Shown piece by piece: positions 43,801-55,000 of a stretch of DNA of 64,000 nt. The first letter of the stretch is position 1. Each line of letters starts with the position of its first letter. The DNA is from Gibbula magus (lineage: Eukaryota > Mollusca > Gastropoda > Trochida > Trochidae): assembly GCA_936450465.1 (NCBI GenBank), contig OW388293.1, positions 43,296,982 through 43,360,981 of the forward strand, given 5' to 3'. Both the position numbers and the translations under genes were made by a program. The notes below the pieces were generated by a model. That model saw nothing but the letters and a program-made list of their open reading frames with translations. It searched no databases and was not told the DNA's origin.

Positions 43801-46800
43801 GTTAAGGTGGTAGAAGGTCAGACGAGTATTCATAACAATTCGGCTATTATGTTTTCTTTTCCTGGAGACTTTCTAAGTTAAAGGTTCTTGATGTTGTCTG
43901 ATATTTCTTCCCTAAATATAGGTTAATTAATTATCCGTTCTCAGAGTTCTCGAATAAATTTGTCTTCAACGTTATTTTCGTCTTCTGTTTTATGTATAAG
44001 CGAAAGCAGAGGAAAAGGGTATCTTTCCCGTAAAATGGGAATGATTATTTCCTTGTACAAAAATGGTGATTATAAACAATATAAATAACTATAGAGGAAT
44101 TACGCTTCTAAGCATATTCAGTCAAACTTGTACTTACATTATAGATACGAGGTTAATATTCTGATTAGAAACAATGGATACGATCAGGGTTCCAGGTAGA
44201 CAAGGTTGAAGAACCATTCATAACATGTTTGTTCTTAAAAATAGGTATTGTTGTCCAGAGCTACTTGAATGGTAAAACGAGGACAGTTAATGTGTTATTT
44301 TTGGACTTTGCTAAAGCTTTAAAGGGGCAGTAGCACGTTTTTTCGCTGAAATAAGTCGATGAAATTTATTTGAAAAATAATGTCACCAATAGTAAAATAC
44401 CCTTCTCTCTTTGGAAAATAAAGCTAAAAATGAATGTACATGGTTTCGTAAAGCCTTGGGAATCGTTTATGTCATTCGAAATAATAAGTTGTGTTCACAT
44501 TAAAATGGCCGCCATGCATTTTTAGCTTTATACGCAACACGGTTATTACCACTACGGATAATTGGGTCATGTAAAAAGATGTTTTATCCTCTAAAGTAAA
44601 TATAAATGACATAAACTATCATTATAAATGGGAAATTTGAAAAACTAAAATTTGCAAAAAACGTGCTACTGCCCCTTTAAACTCTGTGAAAAGAAAATAC
44701 AATATATTATGGAATATTCAAAGCATGTGGTTTTAGCCCTAAACAGTAATCGATTAAAGACAAATATAATAGGAGAATGTTAAAGTCTGTGGCATAAATT
44801 AGAATTAATTATCAGAGAAAAGAGAGACATATAATTTGTTCATGTGTCACACATCAGACCTATGAGAGGCCTTTCACACATTAACAATATCAAAGTATTG
44901 TTCCTCAACATCATATTATTTTCGCATATAACACATGATACGAGATATTATTAAAATATAGTTGATGCAAGTGATATGGTAGGTGAAGGGAACAATAATT
45001 TTTACAAATGTTATATAATGTAGGCTTCCTGTCGCCTCTTGAGCATACACATTATGGAATTAGCTAGAAGCGGCGGTAAAATGTCACATCTATGGAGAAA
45101 TATGAATTAAATTTCTTCGTTGTATCTGCGAATAGATTTATCTTCTTTGCTTTGCTTCATTCCATAGGTTTAATTTTAGGTCAGAATAAAATTCACACCC
45201 AACCAGAAAATATGGTTCATCTTCAATTGAATTAATAGTGTCATAAGTTCTACAAGTTCTGTTTTCCAGTAGAATATAGGCGGCTAGCTTGGCGGACCAA
45301 CTTGTCGCTATAGCTAAAGGGAGGCAACCCGTCCAAAACTTTAAGCGGACACTTTTTTCTTATCCTTTCTATCTTTACTATACATCGGGGTTAAATCGGG
45401 ATTTTATATCTGTAAGTCCTTATTTATTTCCATCCATTTTACCGGTGCCATAGTAGTACTCATTAATTCAAACTTGACATTTGACATCTTCATGCATATT
45501 CTTGTTAACGCTCAGAATTGTTCATGAATACAAACTACAATCAATGTATTTTATAAACATGTTCTGTTGACTGTACCGTAATCTTTTGAAAGTTGTTAAA
45601 ATCATACCACGCATATCTCTTCCCGCTTATGGAATTGGTCGTAAAAGTCCATGGCTTCACAGTGTAGGGGACACAATAGTAGAAAAGAAAAGAAAAGTGT
45701 GTAAAAGTCTGATACAATGAGGGAAACCTTTGAGATAGGTGAAGTAGGTGTCAGACACGGCTATGTACTGAGTCCTTTCTTATTTCCCTTTTCATGAAAA
45801 AAAATCTTACATAATTGTGCACCTGGCATACATTTACACTCAGATATCTTCCAACCATGTATTTGGCTTTTTGTTGAGAGTATCGTCTTGATATATCAAG
45901 TAATAAAAGTAAATGTTTAAACTTCTATGAGCAGTCAAATTTTACAATTAATCTGAATAAAACAAAGCCAATAGTATTGGAATGCTGGAAAAACCAGCTA
46001 AAATGAATTCAAACTTAAAGCAACACATTCTTACAAAAACCTTGATGTATATTTCAGATATCAGTTATCCTGACTGTAACCATCTTCCATCGGCAAGGTG
46101 AAAACGCATCGTATCTACCCGGTTAGAAGATTTGGAAATATTTGCGTTACGCCCGTGACATTGTGAAAATAGACTATCACATGCATGCAAAGAAATTTTT
46201 ACTTGGAACCCTAACGGTAATACACAATCTTGATGATCTCACTGACAGTAAGAATTCGTTTCTCAGAAAATTTTATGTAAATTAAGATATATCAAATTCT
46301 TTTAAATGGGGCAGAACTTTACAAACTTTCAACGTATACATCCGATGCCTGTAATAGGTGTGGAAGAAAGTGCTCCAAATGTCATGATCTACGAATACGT
46401 GGGAGGTTTATCATATATATATATACACATTTATTGTAACTGAGTAATTCGGTATAAGATACCGCTTACCAAAGAAATGGCAGTATAAAATGCTTATAAA
46501 TAATAGAAATGAACATTAAAAACTGTGTGACAGACATAAGACAAGTTAGACAACAATCATGTTCAACTGGATTTGGAAATATTTGGTACAACCTAGATCA
46601 TTAAATATTCCCGGAATTCATAAAATCATTTACTCGAAAACTAAAATATACTCTTTTTATTCAAATTGTCAGGAACGATTATCTTTACAAAACAGATATG
46701 AAAATATCCATATCGAAATCTTACCATATTGTTTATATGTTAAAAATAAAGAATACGCCTAGCACGATTTCCATGTTTTAAATTGAGGCTACAAATGTCA

Positions 46801-49800
46801 AGAGAGAGTAAAGATCATGTAAAATATATCATTCAAATACAATTAAAGACAAGTAGCATTACCCTCTGATATCCCTATATCAGTAACATTCGATAAGAAT
46901 ATATAAAGGGAACATATAAACTACCGGATAAAATAAAGTATACACCACAATTGTTTTCGATTTATTCAATATTTGATAGAAATACAATTTATTTGATTAT
47001 GCCGCGATACAATAACACTTATCTGCAGCAGTTTGAATGAATTAAGTGGTGTCTGGTACATTTTTAGTTAAAATAATTTTGTTAAATGTAAACAGGGGTA
47101 AGGAATGAAATTTACTCCAACATGACTCCATTATTTTAAAGTATGCCCGATTCCCTCGGGAAATGCCCACGGGCATTATCCAAGGGAGGAGGGCATACTT
47201 TTTAAAAATGCCCACGGGTCATGTTTTATCCAACTTATAAACCGACAGAAACAGCTGATTAATTAGAGATTAATCAAATATAAATTGGGGGGACAAATAC
47301 AGATTAAAATTTAGCTCTGTCTTTACGTTTCATCCATGTGGTTCTCGGTTGATGATTGCCCGAGGAATCAATATTCTATCAGACTTGAGGGAAATTACGA
47401 GAGATAGTGTCTTCGAAAAACAATAGAGTGACGTCACTGGAGGTTTATAACATGTGTTAAATGTGTGCAGAATTAGGCACATTAATTGATATATATAAAA
47501 TGTGTCTTATGTCGATTTACAGTTGTTTTATCCAAATTAATTTTGGAAGAAGTTTTTTTATTGAAAATTGAATTTGTTTTATATAAACCGCGTAGAATTG
47601 TTCTTTGACTGATGACAAAACTTCTCCACTATTCAGTTTAAGAGTACAATGTTGAAAATTAAGATATTGGTAATTGAAAATCATACTTTTGATAAAACCA
47701 ACTAAGGTGTGTAGTTTCTTTTGATCGGTAGTTTATATCCTTCAGAATACTTTTAAATTGTCGTTACTGTTACACATTTCAAAATATTACAAAATTGAAA
47801 TGCTGCCAATGGATACGAGTCTACGCATTTGTATATACAAATTTAGATACAATTTGTTTCATGAACGATTACGTTTAATGTAAATCGATATGTAATCCAT
47901 TAAAGGCCTGATTCCTATTGAGTACCAGAATAAATATTGATTAGTACCTGTATTTCAAGGGGAAATCGCATCTAAAACCGAAGTTTGTGATTGGTCAAAT
48001 TTGAATATCTTCCCGTGAGTCTTTGCTTTAAGGAACTATTTGCCTCCAGGGGTTCATGAAAGTAGATGGTCGAGGCACGGATCTTCGCTAGAAATATGCA
48101 TGACAAGGATATGTATGCATGCAGATATCGCTAATGCCGTGAGAAGATGCTGACCGCCAAACAAGTTAAAGGGACACTGCGTCGAGGGTGAAAATGAGTC
48201 TTATTTTTATCTCACTAAGCTGATTAGAGCGTCTGCTGACGAGTTACGCTTCACTTCACTGTCTACATGCAGTATTTTTAATTACTAATTACGTCAATTG
48301 TCTGAAATTCGGTGTCTGTGACTTAATCAGCATAGGTAGATACACGTGATCTGATTTTTATTCTCGACGCTGTGTCCCTAAAAAGTAGCAACGTTTTATC
48401 GTCTTCTGGTGTGATGATACTCGAACTCTGGCCTAACATGTAATGTGTGGAGGCTCTAACACCTGAGCTACTTCACCGTTGCGTTCAAGTAGATGTTTAG
48501 AATATTTTCCTGTTCACAAAACAACCACAGAACTAGTAAGTAAAACAATCGAGTCTGGCTCGCTTTAGACCTAAGTCACGACCCTTGACTGTTCTCAAGA
48601 AGGCTGTTCACCATTATGGTAAGATTATTAACATATGAAAAATTTATTTAAATTTCGAATTAAAACAGAAAATTCCACTCAAAAGAAAAAAAGAAAATAA
48701 CCTAATTAAACTTTACATTAATGACTTACCCCTTTTGGTATAAGATATCCTGCTAGGTTCAAATCATTCGGAAGAATACGGACAGAGCCATTTGGAGACG
48801 GGAACGCCATTCTGAAGAAATAACCCCCCATGTTACTGCTCAAATAGACCATAGTTGATGACCATTATAGATTATTTCATGCATAATATTATCACTTATC
48901 ATTGTGTTAAAATGAAGCAAACTGAAGAGTTCAATAACACTAAAAGAGTGATATTTTTAGAATTAGATTCCTTACTAACTAGATACGTAATATTCTATAA
49001 GAAGTATCCACACCTAAACATCTCCTTGACGCAGGCCTTGAGGTAGGGGAGATGACCGAGGGCTGACGGAGTTATCTCCCCTTTATGACACTGCGACTCC
49101 ACCATCTCCTTGACGACGGCTTCCTGCTTGTCTTGGTGTTTAGCCAGAAACCACAGACACAGGCACAGTGATCGGGATACCTACACATAGGAACATTGGC
49201 GTCGTCATCAGGATTAGGGGTAACATGTTAACATGGGCACATAGTGACATACAAGAGGAAATATATTGAGTTAAGACTCACATCAAAGCAACTTATGAAC
49301 TTTAATTCAGCTTCTCTTGAATTGAACATATAATTACACTTCAGTGTACAGAGGTTCTCCAATGTATCAATGTTCAGACGTACATCACAAATCTAGTCAG
49401 AAGGAATTGGTGGCTAACTTATAATTGGCAGGATGGCACACATATCGTCATTGTCAGTTATGCGCAAAATGTGTTGAAGATTTTTGAAGAACGGGTAGTT
49501 ATGACGGATCTCCGACGATGTATGATGAGATGATAGAGAGAGGAACATACATGGAAGAAGGCGTTGCCTGAGGAACAGCTGAGGGAATAATTCCATAAGC
49601 CAATTCTTTGCTAGTCTAGTAGGAGTTATATGTTTATCGGTTTCGTTTGAGATAGTTTTGTATCGGAAATAATATATATTTATGAAATACTGTTTACATA
49701 CTTACGTTGTCCGCGGCTAAGAAGAAGCTGCTGACAAGGGGAAGACAGGTTTCTATTGGCATGTTGTGATCGATGAGCAGGGCTTTCAGCAGGTTTGGCC

Positions 49801-51992
49801 CGTTCTGGTTGAGGGTCCCCCGTGATTTACTCTCCATCAACTCGGCGTGCACCCTCTCCACGTGTTTACGTCCTACTCTAAGCGAAAGGGAAGAGTATAG
49901 TTTCTATCAGCGATATCAAACGCAAGCGAAATGGAAGAGTATAGTTTCCATCAACGATATCAAAGTCAACCGAATGGGAAAAGTATAGTTTCTATCAGCG
50001 ATATCAAACGCAAGCGAAAGGGAAGAGTATAGTTTCCATCAGCGATATCAATGTGAAGCGAAAGGGAAAATTATAGTCAAAGTCAACCAACGCCAAGACT
50101 ATGGACTTATATGCTACTGTAAAACATATCTTAACTGTCTGACTGATGAAGGAAAGAACAATGGTTGCATGGGTCCTAGTAATTCACATGCTACTGTGCA
50201 GCCAAACAATTGGTTTGAGACTGGACCATTAAGAACCGAAGTTGCTGTCTGTTAAAAATCTACTTAGCAAAGATTTGTTGATAATCCCGGGCCTTGGTAT
50301 TTAAGACTTAAACACAATTTAAATAGCATACGTTACAACACAAACATTAACAAAAGGTTAACATGTTATAATAAATTATACTCACTGTCGCACGTTGTCG
50401 GTCACCCTGGCGTATTTTCGGTAGAGCTGGTTGGGGTAGAATTTGAACATTGGGAAGGTATAGTAACTCTCCGCTACCAGCAGCAGAAACTGACTCACAT
50501 TCTCCATCAGGTCTTGCACCTCTGACGTCATAGGTGAATTGTGGTCGTCAAGGAAACCGAGTCGGGCGTTGCAGCAGACGAGAGCAGTAGCTGCATGTCG
50601 AGATATAAGCACCTACGCTTAGGAATTATGAGAACAAAATCGTATATTTAAATATTTAATATTTCAATTCCTCTGGTATTTCATTTTCATCTTAATTTCA
50701 GTTGGATCAAATTGGTCTAAAATCTCATGGCGTGAATTCACTGAAATGACCTTTTAATGCCATCATGGTTAATTCGATGTGTCATTACGAGCGCGGCAAA
50801 GCTTTTGAAATTCATTTGGATTTGTTTCTGTATGCATCACACTAGTACCAGATTCTTCGAACTTACTTTCGGCTGAGTACCTGAATAACTGCTCAGTGAT
50901 GTCTTGCACGTGAGGCAGCTGGGAGGTGATGTTGGACACAAGGTTGTCGGCCACGTGACTGTGTGACGTCACGTACTCCGAGACAATGCGAGGCTTCATT
51001 GCGCTGTCCTGCAGGGGTTTTCTTAGTGCGTACCATTCTGGACCCGTCCTGGGAAGAGTTTTACTCTTTTCAAATAATCAAACGTTTTTGAAAACAATAT
51101 TCAGATAATAATGGGTTGTTGTTTCAATCTTTTGCAGCTTCTTGTTCATTTACAAAATGTCTATCAACAATATAAAAACATCGACGTGAATTGCTTACTT
51201 TATTCTTAAAATATTTCTGATTAAATTATGAAAATGCAATATATTGAAACATCGCAAATGTTAAACAGTCTTGGTCTAGGTCCAGTTCTAGTCATATAGG
51301 TAAATCAACTGTAGGTGCTGTCGACTCATCTTAGACCCAAGTCCCGTCGAAAAAGACCATTTCTTGCCGATGTAATCGTATGGGTTGTATGCGTAGGTTT
51401 GTTGTACATGTATATGGGTCGATATTAATCGCGATAGTCGTTAACGGGTCGTAAATTAGTTGTTAATGTCATGAGTGTGTCGTGAAAGAGTCGTGAGTGA
51501 GTCTTCCTAGGTCGGTAAGGAGTATTTGTCATGAAGTCGTGAGTCATGAAGAGGTCGGCTTCAATCGTAAAGAGTCGTATCTGAGTTTGGATGAGTCGTA
51601 AGATCCTCGGGTGAGTTATCGTATGTTAGTCGTGTATGACGTACATGTAGGTAAGTCGTATGTATATTTTAATATATATAGTGAACATCAGTTTCTCCTA
51701 AATCAAACACAGACGCAATGAATGTAAGCAATGGATAAAGTTTAAGAAACGTGTATGTGACCTTACAGTGAACTAATGCCACTCGGCGTCCTTGACCTCT
51801 TGGCATATACGTCCATTAGTGGCATCGAGGGGCGTTTGGGGTATTGACCTTCGTGGCGCATGGCCTTGTCGATGAGGGCTGGGTCGTACAGAAACACAGC
51901 CCATTTGGAACCTTTCCGGAACTTGACGATCTTGCCGTACTCTTTGTGGAGGTTCTTGAAGAATAGGTCTATTTGGTCAAAGCGGAACTTGG
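37707..51992 (-). CDS. Mitochondrial-clan cytochrome P450 gene (8 of its exons, 5' end missing)
   Basis: Eight exons with consensus gt/ag borders and matching phases give about 453 residues ending in FEKR-stop; only the N-terminal 40-70 residues (targeting peptide and Pro-rich hinge) are lacking. In order: LHKEYGKIVKF; C-helix WYALR (WxxxR); RLGFLDD; an I-helix LAADN|VSRSL; K-helix EMFR (ExxR, split by an intron); YQPERW; haem loop FGYGPRNCPGRR with the axial Cys. CPGRRIAE, with Arg after Gly-Arg, is typical of the mitochondrial clan (CYP10/12/24/27 type), which receives electrons from adrenodoxin. Substrate unknown. The I-helix departs from AGxDTT: no Thr follows the acidic residue. All exons are open, so it appears to be a real gene. 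Introns carry many transposons. Confidence 0.93.
38279..38655 (+). mobile_element. Pearl/HINE-like element 1 (two 145-bp units, (ACGG)n, GC-rich end)
   Basis: Units start AAGAACA(T/C)TTTAAAAA at 38279 and 38424, each with GTGA(C/T)CTTGAAA, GGTCAAGGTCAC and AAATGAAGACGGGTACCAAA. An ACGG/ACGT-type tetranucleotide run (38574-38600) and a GC-rich terminus CCGCTCCGCGCTTGGCGG follow. This order (tandem core, ACGG microsatellite, hairpin-prone end) is known for bivalve pearl elements, non-autonomous Helentron relatives. It is intronic in the P450 gene. Confidence 0.7.
38920..40163 (+). mobile_element. Pearl/HINE-like element 2 (about eight 145-bp units)
   Basis: Units repeat every 144-145 bp (GGTTTTTAAGGTTGTGACCC starts near 39063, 39208, 39350, 39494, 39640, 39784 and 39928). 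The first unit is more divergent. Each has GTGACCCC, GAGGTCACGGGGTCA, TCTACAATTTA, TTCAGCTCTCTAGACC and GGAGAAGAAGATGAAAATA. The array ends in (GGAC)n at 40090-40110 and a hairpin GGCCTTTCAGGCC before GATGAGCTAAAAA. No protein. Intronic in the P450 gene. Confidence 0.78.
40164..41034. other. P450 intron sequence, nothing further seen
   Basis: AT-rich with no recognisable repeat or frame. Confidence 0.5.
41035..41247 (-). CDS. P450 exon g (haem-binding loop)
   Basis: Acceptor atccccag, donor gtaaac; 213 nt. Contains SPEVYQPERWLR and FGYGPRNCPGRRIAEQQ. It lies 7.5 kb from exon f, across an intron full of MITEs and an old LINE. Confidence 0.95.
41845..42372. mobile_element. TTAAAGG-ended MITE (528 bp)
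   Basis: Left end TTAAAGGCGCTGCAGCACAT. Right end ACGTGCTACAGCGCCCTTA, its imperfect inverse. The ends resemble those of 44319-44680 (AGTAGCACGT core), and an internal AATGTACATGGTT is shared. The right TTAA is mutated. Lies in the P450 intron. Confidence 0.65.
42936..43247 (-). mobile_element. MITE with CAGTCTGATTAAAATCGAC ends, copy 2
   Basis: 312 bp, reverse orientation and internally shorter than 21698-22141. Flanked by the exact 10-bp repeat GGTCGTTCGC (42926-42935 and 43248-43257). It shares the terminal 80 bp of both ends and the words CCAATCAAAAGATGCCC and CACGCCTATACGGGGTG. Confidence 0.85.
43985..46770 (+). pseudogene. Ancient LINE reverse-transcriptase remnant
   Basis: Translations in changing frames give SLYKNGDY, LYRGITLLSIFSQTC (about 44085-44130), MFVLKNRY, VIFGL/LDFAKAL at 44300-44320, then GVRHGYVLSPFLF (about 45738-45780) and APGIHLHSDIF. 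These are RT blocks in the right order, and they match the fragment at 3263. It is interrupted by the MITE at 44319-44680. The 46559-46762 frame may be its C-terminus. Heavily decayed. Intronic in the P450 gene. Confidence 0.6.
44319..44680. mobile_element. TTAA MITE with near-perfect 24-bp TIRs
   Basis: 362 bp from TTAAAGGGGCAGTAGCACGT to the exact inverse ACGTGCTACTGCCCCTTTAA, TTAA at each end. It is inserted in the RT codons for DFAKAL|NSV. Removing it, leaving one TTAA, joins GCTTTAAACTCT in one frame. Confidence 0.88.
46771..48165. other. P450 intron; one GC-rich hairpin cluster
   Basis: Mostly AT-rich. At 47140-47215, AAAGTATGCCC and GGGCATACTTT form an inverted repeat around a second one (TGCCCACGGGCA). 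The ATGCCCACGGG word is repeated just outside. Confidence 0.55.
48166..48384. mobile_element. TTAAAGGGACACTGCG-ended MITE (219 bp)
   Basis: Left TTAAAGGGACACTGCGTCGAG; right CTCGACGCTGTGTCCCTAAA, inverse with one mismatch and a mutated TTAA. Non-coding; adjacent to a tRNA-like sequence. Confidence 0.72.
48395..48490 (-). mobile_element. tRNA-like sequence (SINE head or tRNA pseudogene)
   Basis: On the minus strand TAGCTCAGGTGTTAGAGCC is a near-consensus A box and GAGTTCGAGTATC a weaker B box 30 bp later. No cloverleaf acceptor stem closes, so it is not a functional tRNA. It probably descends from a SINE. Confidence 0.55.
48730..48811 (-). CDS. P450 exon f
   Basis: Acceptor tcttcag, donor gtaagt; 82 nt. 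The first base completes Arg of ExxR. Then MAFPSPNGSVRILPNDLNLA and GYLIPKG, the usual beta-1 segment. Confidence 0.92.
49014..49180 (-). CDS. P450 exon e (I-helix end to K-helix)
   Basis: Acceptor tgtgtag, donor gtgtgg; 167 nt. Encodes VSRSLCLCLWFLAKHQDKQE to LPYLKACVKEMF plus two bases of the ExxR Arg. Confidence 0.9.
49706..49877 (-). CDS. P450 exon d (start of I-helix)
   Basis: Acceptor cgcttag, donor gtaagt; 172 nt. Encodes VGRKHVERVHAELMES to LVSSFFLAADN. The alternative tag acceptor 5 bp downstream would give an immediate stop, so it was rejected. Confidence 0.9.
49879..50077 (-). repeat. 44-bp minisatellite abutting exon d
   Basis: About 4.5 units with starts at 49880, 49924, 49968, 50012 and 50056, each with AAGCGAAAGGGAAGAGTATA and ATCAGCGATATCAA. 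The array lies directly at the intron side of the exon d acceptor, so the splice acceptor is part of the first unit. Confidence 0.88.
50386..50590 (-). CDS. P450 exon c
   Basis: Acceptor acatgcag, donor gtgagt; 205 nt. Encodes TALVCCNARLGFLDD through the MENVSQF helix to VTDNVRQ. Confidence 0.92.
50867..51048 (-). CDS. P450 exon b (C-helix)
   Basis: Acceptor cttcccag, donor gtaagt; 182 nt. Contains GPEWYALRKPLQ, the WxxxR that contacts a haem propionate. Confidence 0.92.
51767..51992 (-). CDS. P450 exon a (N-terminal part)
   Basis: Acceptor ctttcag, donor gtaagg; 226 nt, entering with two bases of a split codon. Encodes KFRFDQIDLFFKNLHKEYGK through YPKRPSMPLM to SSL. It is the most upstream exon found. 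Confidence 0.92.
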
Positions 51993-52084
51993 CTGAAAGA
52001 TAGAGAGAAACAGTTTTACTTAATATAATGTAATAAACGTATATGTGATTGGCCCGGCTGCACTATGTATTAGATAAAAATACA

Positions 52085-55000
52085 TTGTCCGCCATTGACC
52101 AGACTGCACTATGTACGAGATAAAAGTACATTGGCCAGACTGCACTATGTACGAGATAAAAGTACATTGGCCCGGCTGCACTATGTACGAGATAAAAGTA
52201 CATTGACCAGACTGAACTATGTACGAGATAAAAGTTCATTGACCAACTGCACTATGTACGAGATAAACGTACATTGACCAGACTGCACTATGTACGAGAT
52301 AAAAGTACATTGGCCCGGCTGCACTATGTACGAGATAAAAGTACATTGACCAGACTGAACTATGTACGAGATAAAAGTTCATTGACCAACTGCACTATGT
52401 ACGAGATAAACGTACATTGACCAGACTGCACTATGTACGAGATAAAAGTACACTGTCCGCCATTGACCAGATTGCACTATGTACGAGATAAAAGTACATT
52501 GACCAGACTGAACTATGTACGAGATAAAAGTACATTGGCCCGGCTGCACTATGTCAAGATAAAAGTACATTGACCAGACTGCACTATGTACGAGATAAAA
52601 GTACATTGACCAGACTGCACTATGTACGAGATAAAAGTACATTGACCAGACTGCACTGTGTTCGAGATAAAAGTACATTGACCAGACTGCACTATGTACG
52701 AGATAAAAGTACATTGATCAGACTGCACTATGTACGATATAAAAGTACATTGACCAGACTGCACTATGTACGAGATAAAAGTACATTTGCCCGGCTGCAC
52801 TATGTACGAGATAAAAGTACATTGACCAGACTGCACTATGTACGAGATAAAAGAACATTGGCCCGGCCGCACTTTTTACGAGCTAAAAGTACATTGACCG
52901 CCATTGACCAGACTGCACTATGTACGAGATAAAAGTACATTAGCCCGGCTGCACTATGGACGAGATAAAAGTACATTGGCCAGACTGCACTATGTACGAG
53001 ATAAAAGTACATTGACCAGACTGCACTATGTACGAGATAAAAGTACATTGACCAGACTGCACTATGTACGAGATAAAAGTACATTGGCCCGGCTGCACTA
53101 TGTACGAGATAAAAGTACATTGACCAGACTGAACTATGTACGAGATAAAAGCACATTGACCAGACTGCACTATGTACGAGATAAAAGTACATTAGCCCGG
53201 CTGCACTATGTACGAGATAAAAGTACATTGACCAGACTGCACTATGTACGAGATAAAAGTACATTGGCCCGGCCGCACTTTGTACGAGCTAAAAGTACAT
53301 TGACCGCCATTGACCAGACTGCACTATGTACGAGATAAAAGTACATTGGCCCGGCTGCACTATGTACGAGATAAAAGTACATTGACCGCCATTGACCAGA
53401 CTGCACTATGTACGATATAAAAGTACATTGGCCCGGCTGCACTATGTACGAGATAAAATTACATTGACCAGACTGCACTATGTACGAGATAAAAGTACAT
53501 TGACCGCCATTGACCAGACTGCACTATGTACGAGATAAAAGTACATTGACCGCCATTGACCAGACTGCACTTTGTACGAGATAAAAGTACATTGACCGCC
53601 ATTGACCAGACTGCACTATGTACGAGATAAAAGTACATTGACCAGACTGAACTATGTACGAGATAAAAGTACATTGGCCCGGCTGCACTATGTCAAGATA
53701 AAAGTACATTGACCAGACTGCACTATGTACGAGATAAAAGTACATTGACCAGACTGCACTATGTACGAGATAAAAGTACATTGACCAGACTGCACTGTGT
53801 TCGAGATAAAAGTACATTGACCAGACTGCACTATGTACGAGATAAAAGTACATTGATCAGACTGCACTATGTACGATATAAAAGTACATTGACCAGACTG
53901 CACTATGTACGAGATAAAAGTACATTTGCCCGGCTGCACTATGTACGAGATAAAAGTACATTGACCAGACTGCACTATGTACGAGATAAAAGTACATTGG
54001 CCCGGCCGCACTTTTTACGAGCTAAAAGTACATTGACCGCCATTGACCAGACTGCACTATGTACGAGATAAAAGTACATTAGCCCGGCTGCACTATGGAC
54101 GAGATAAAAGTACATTGGCCAGACTGCACTATGTACGAGATAAAAGTACATTGACCAGACTGCACTATGTACGAGATAAAAGTACATTGACCAGACTGCA
54201 CTATGTACGAGATAAAAGTACATTGGCCCGGCTGCACTATGTACGAGATAAAAGTACATTGACCAGACTGAACTATGTACGAGATAAAAGCACATTGACC
54301 AGACTGCACTATGTACGAGATAAAAGTACATTAGCCCGGCTGCACTATGTACGAGATAAAAGTACATTGACCAGACTGCACTATGTACGAGATAAAAGTA
54401 CATTGGCCCGGCCGCACTTTGTACGAGCTAAAAGTACATTGACCGCCATTGACCAGACTGCACTATGTACGAGATAAAAGTACATTGGCCCGGCTGCACT
54501 ATGTACGAGATAAAAGTACATTGACCGCCATTGACCAGACTGCACTATGTACGATATAAAAGTACATTGGCCCGGCTGCACTATGTACGAGATAAAATTA
54601 CATTGACCAGACTGCACTATGTACGAGATAAAAGTACATTGACCGCCATTGACCAGACTGCACTATGTACGAGATAAAAGTACATTGACCGCCATTGACC
54701 AGACTGCACTTTGTACGAGATAAAAGTACATTGACCGCCATTGACCAGACTGCACTATGTACGAGATAAAAGTACATTGGCCCGGCTGCACTATGTACGA
54801 GATAAAAGTACATTGGCCCGGCTGCACTATGTACGAGATAAAAGTACATTGACCAGACTGCACTATGTACGAGATAAAAGTACATTGACCAGACTGCACT
54901 ATGTACGAGATAAAAGTACATTGGCCCGGCTGCACTATGTACGAGATAAAAGTACATTGACCACCATTGACCAGACTGTACTATGTACGAGATAAAAGTA

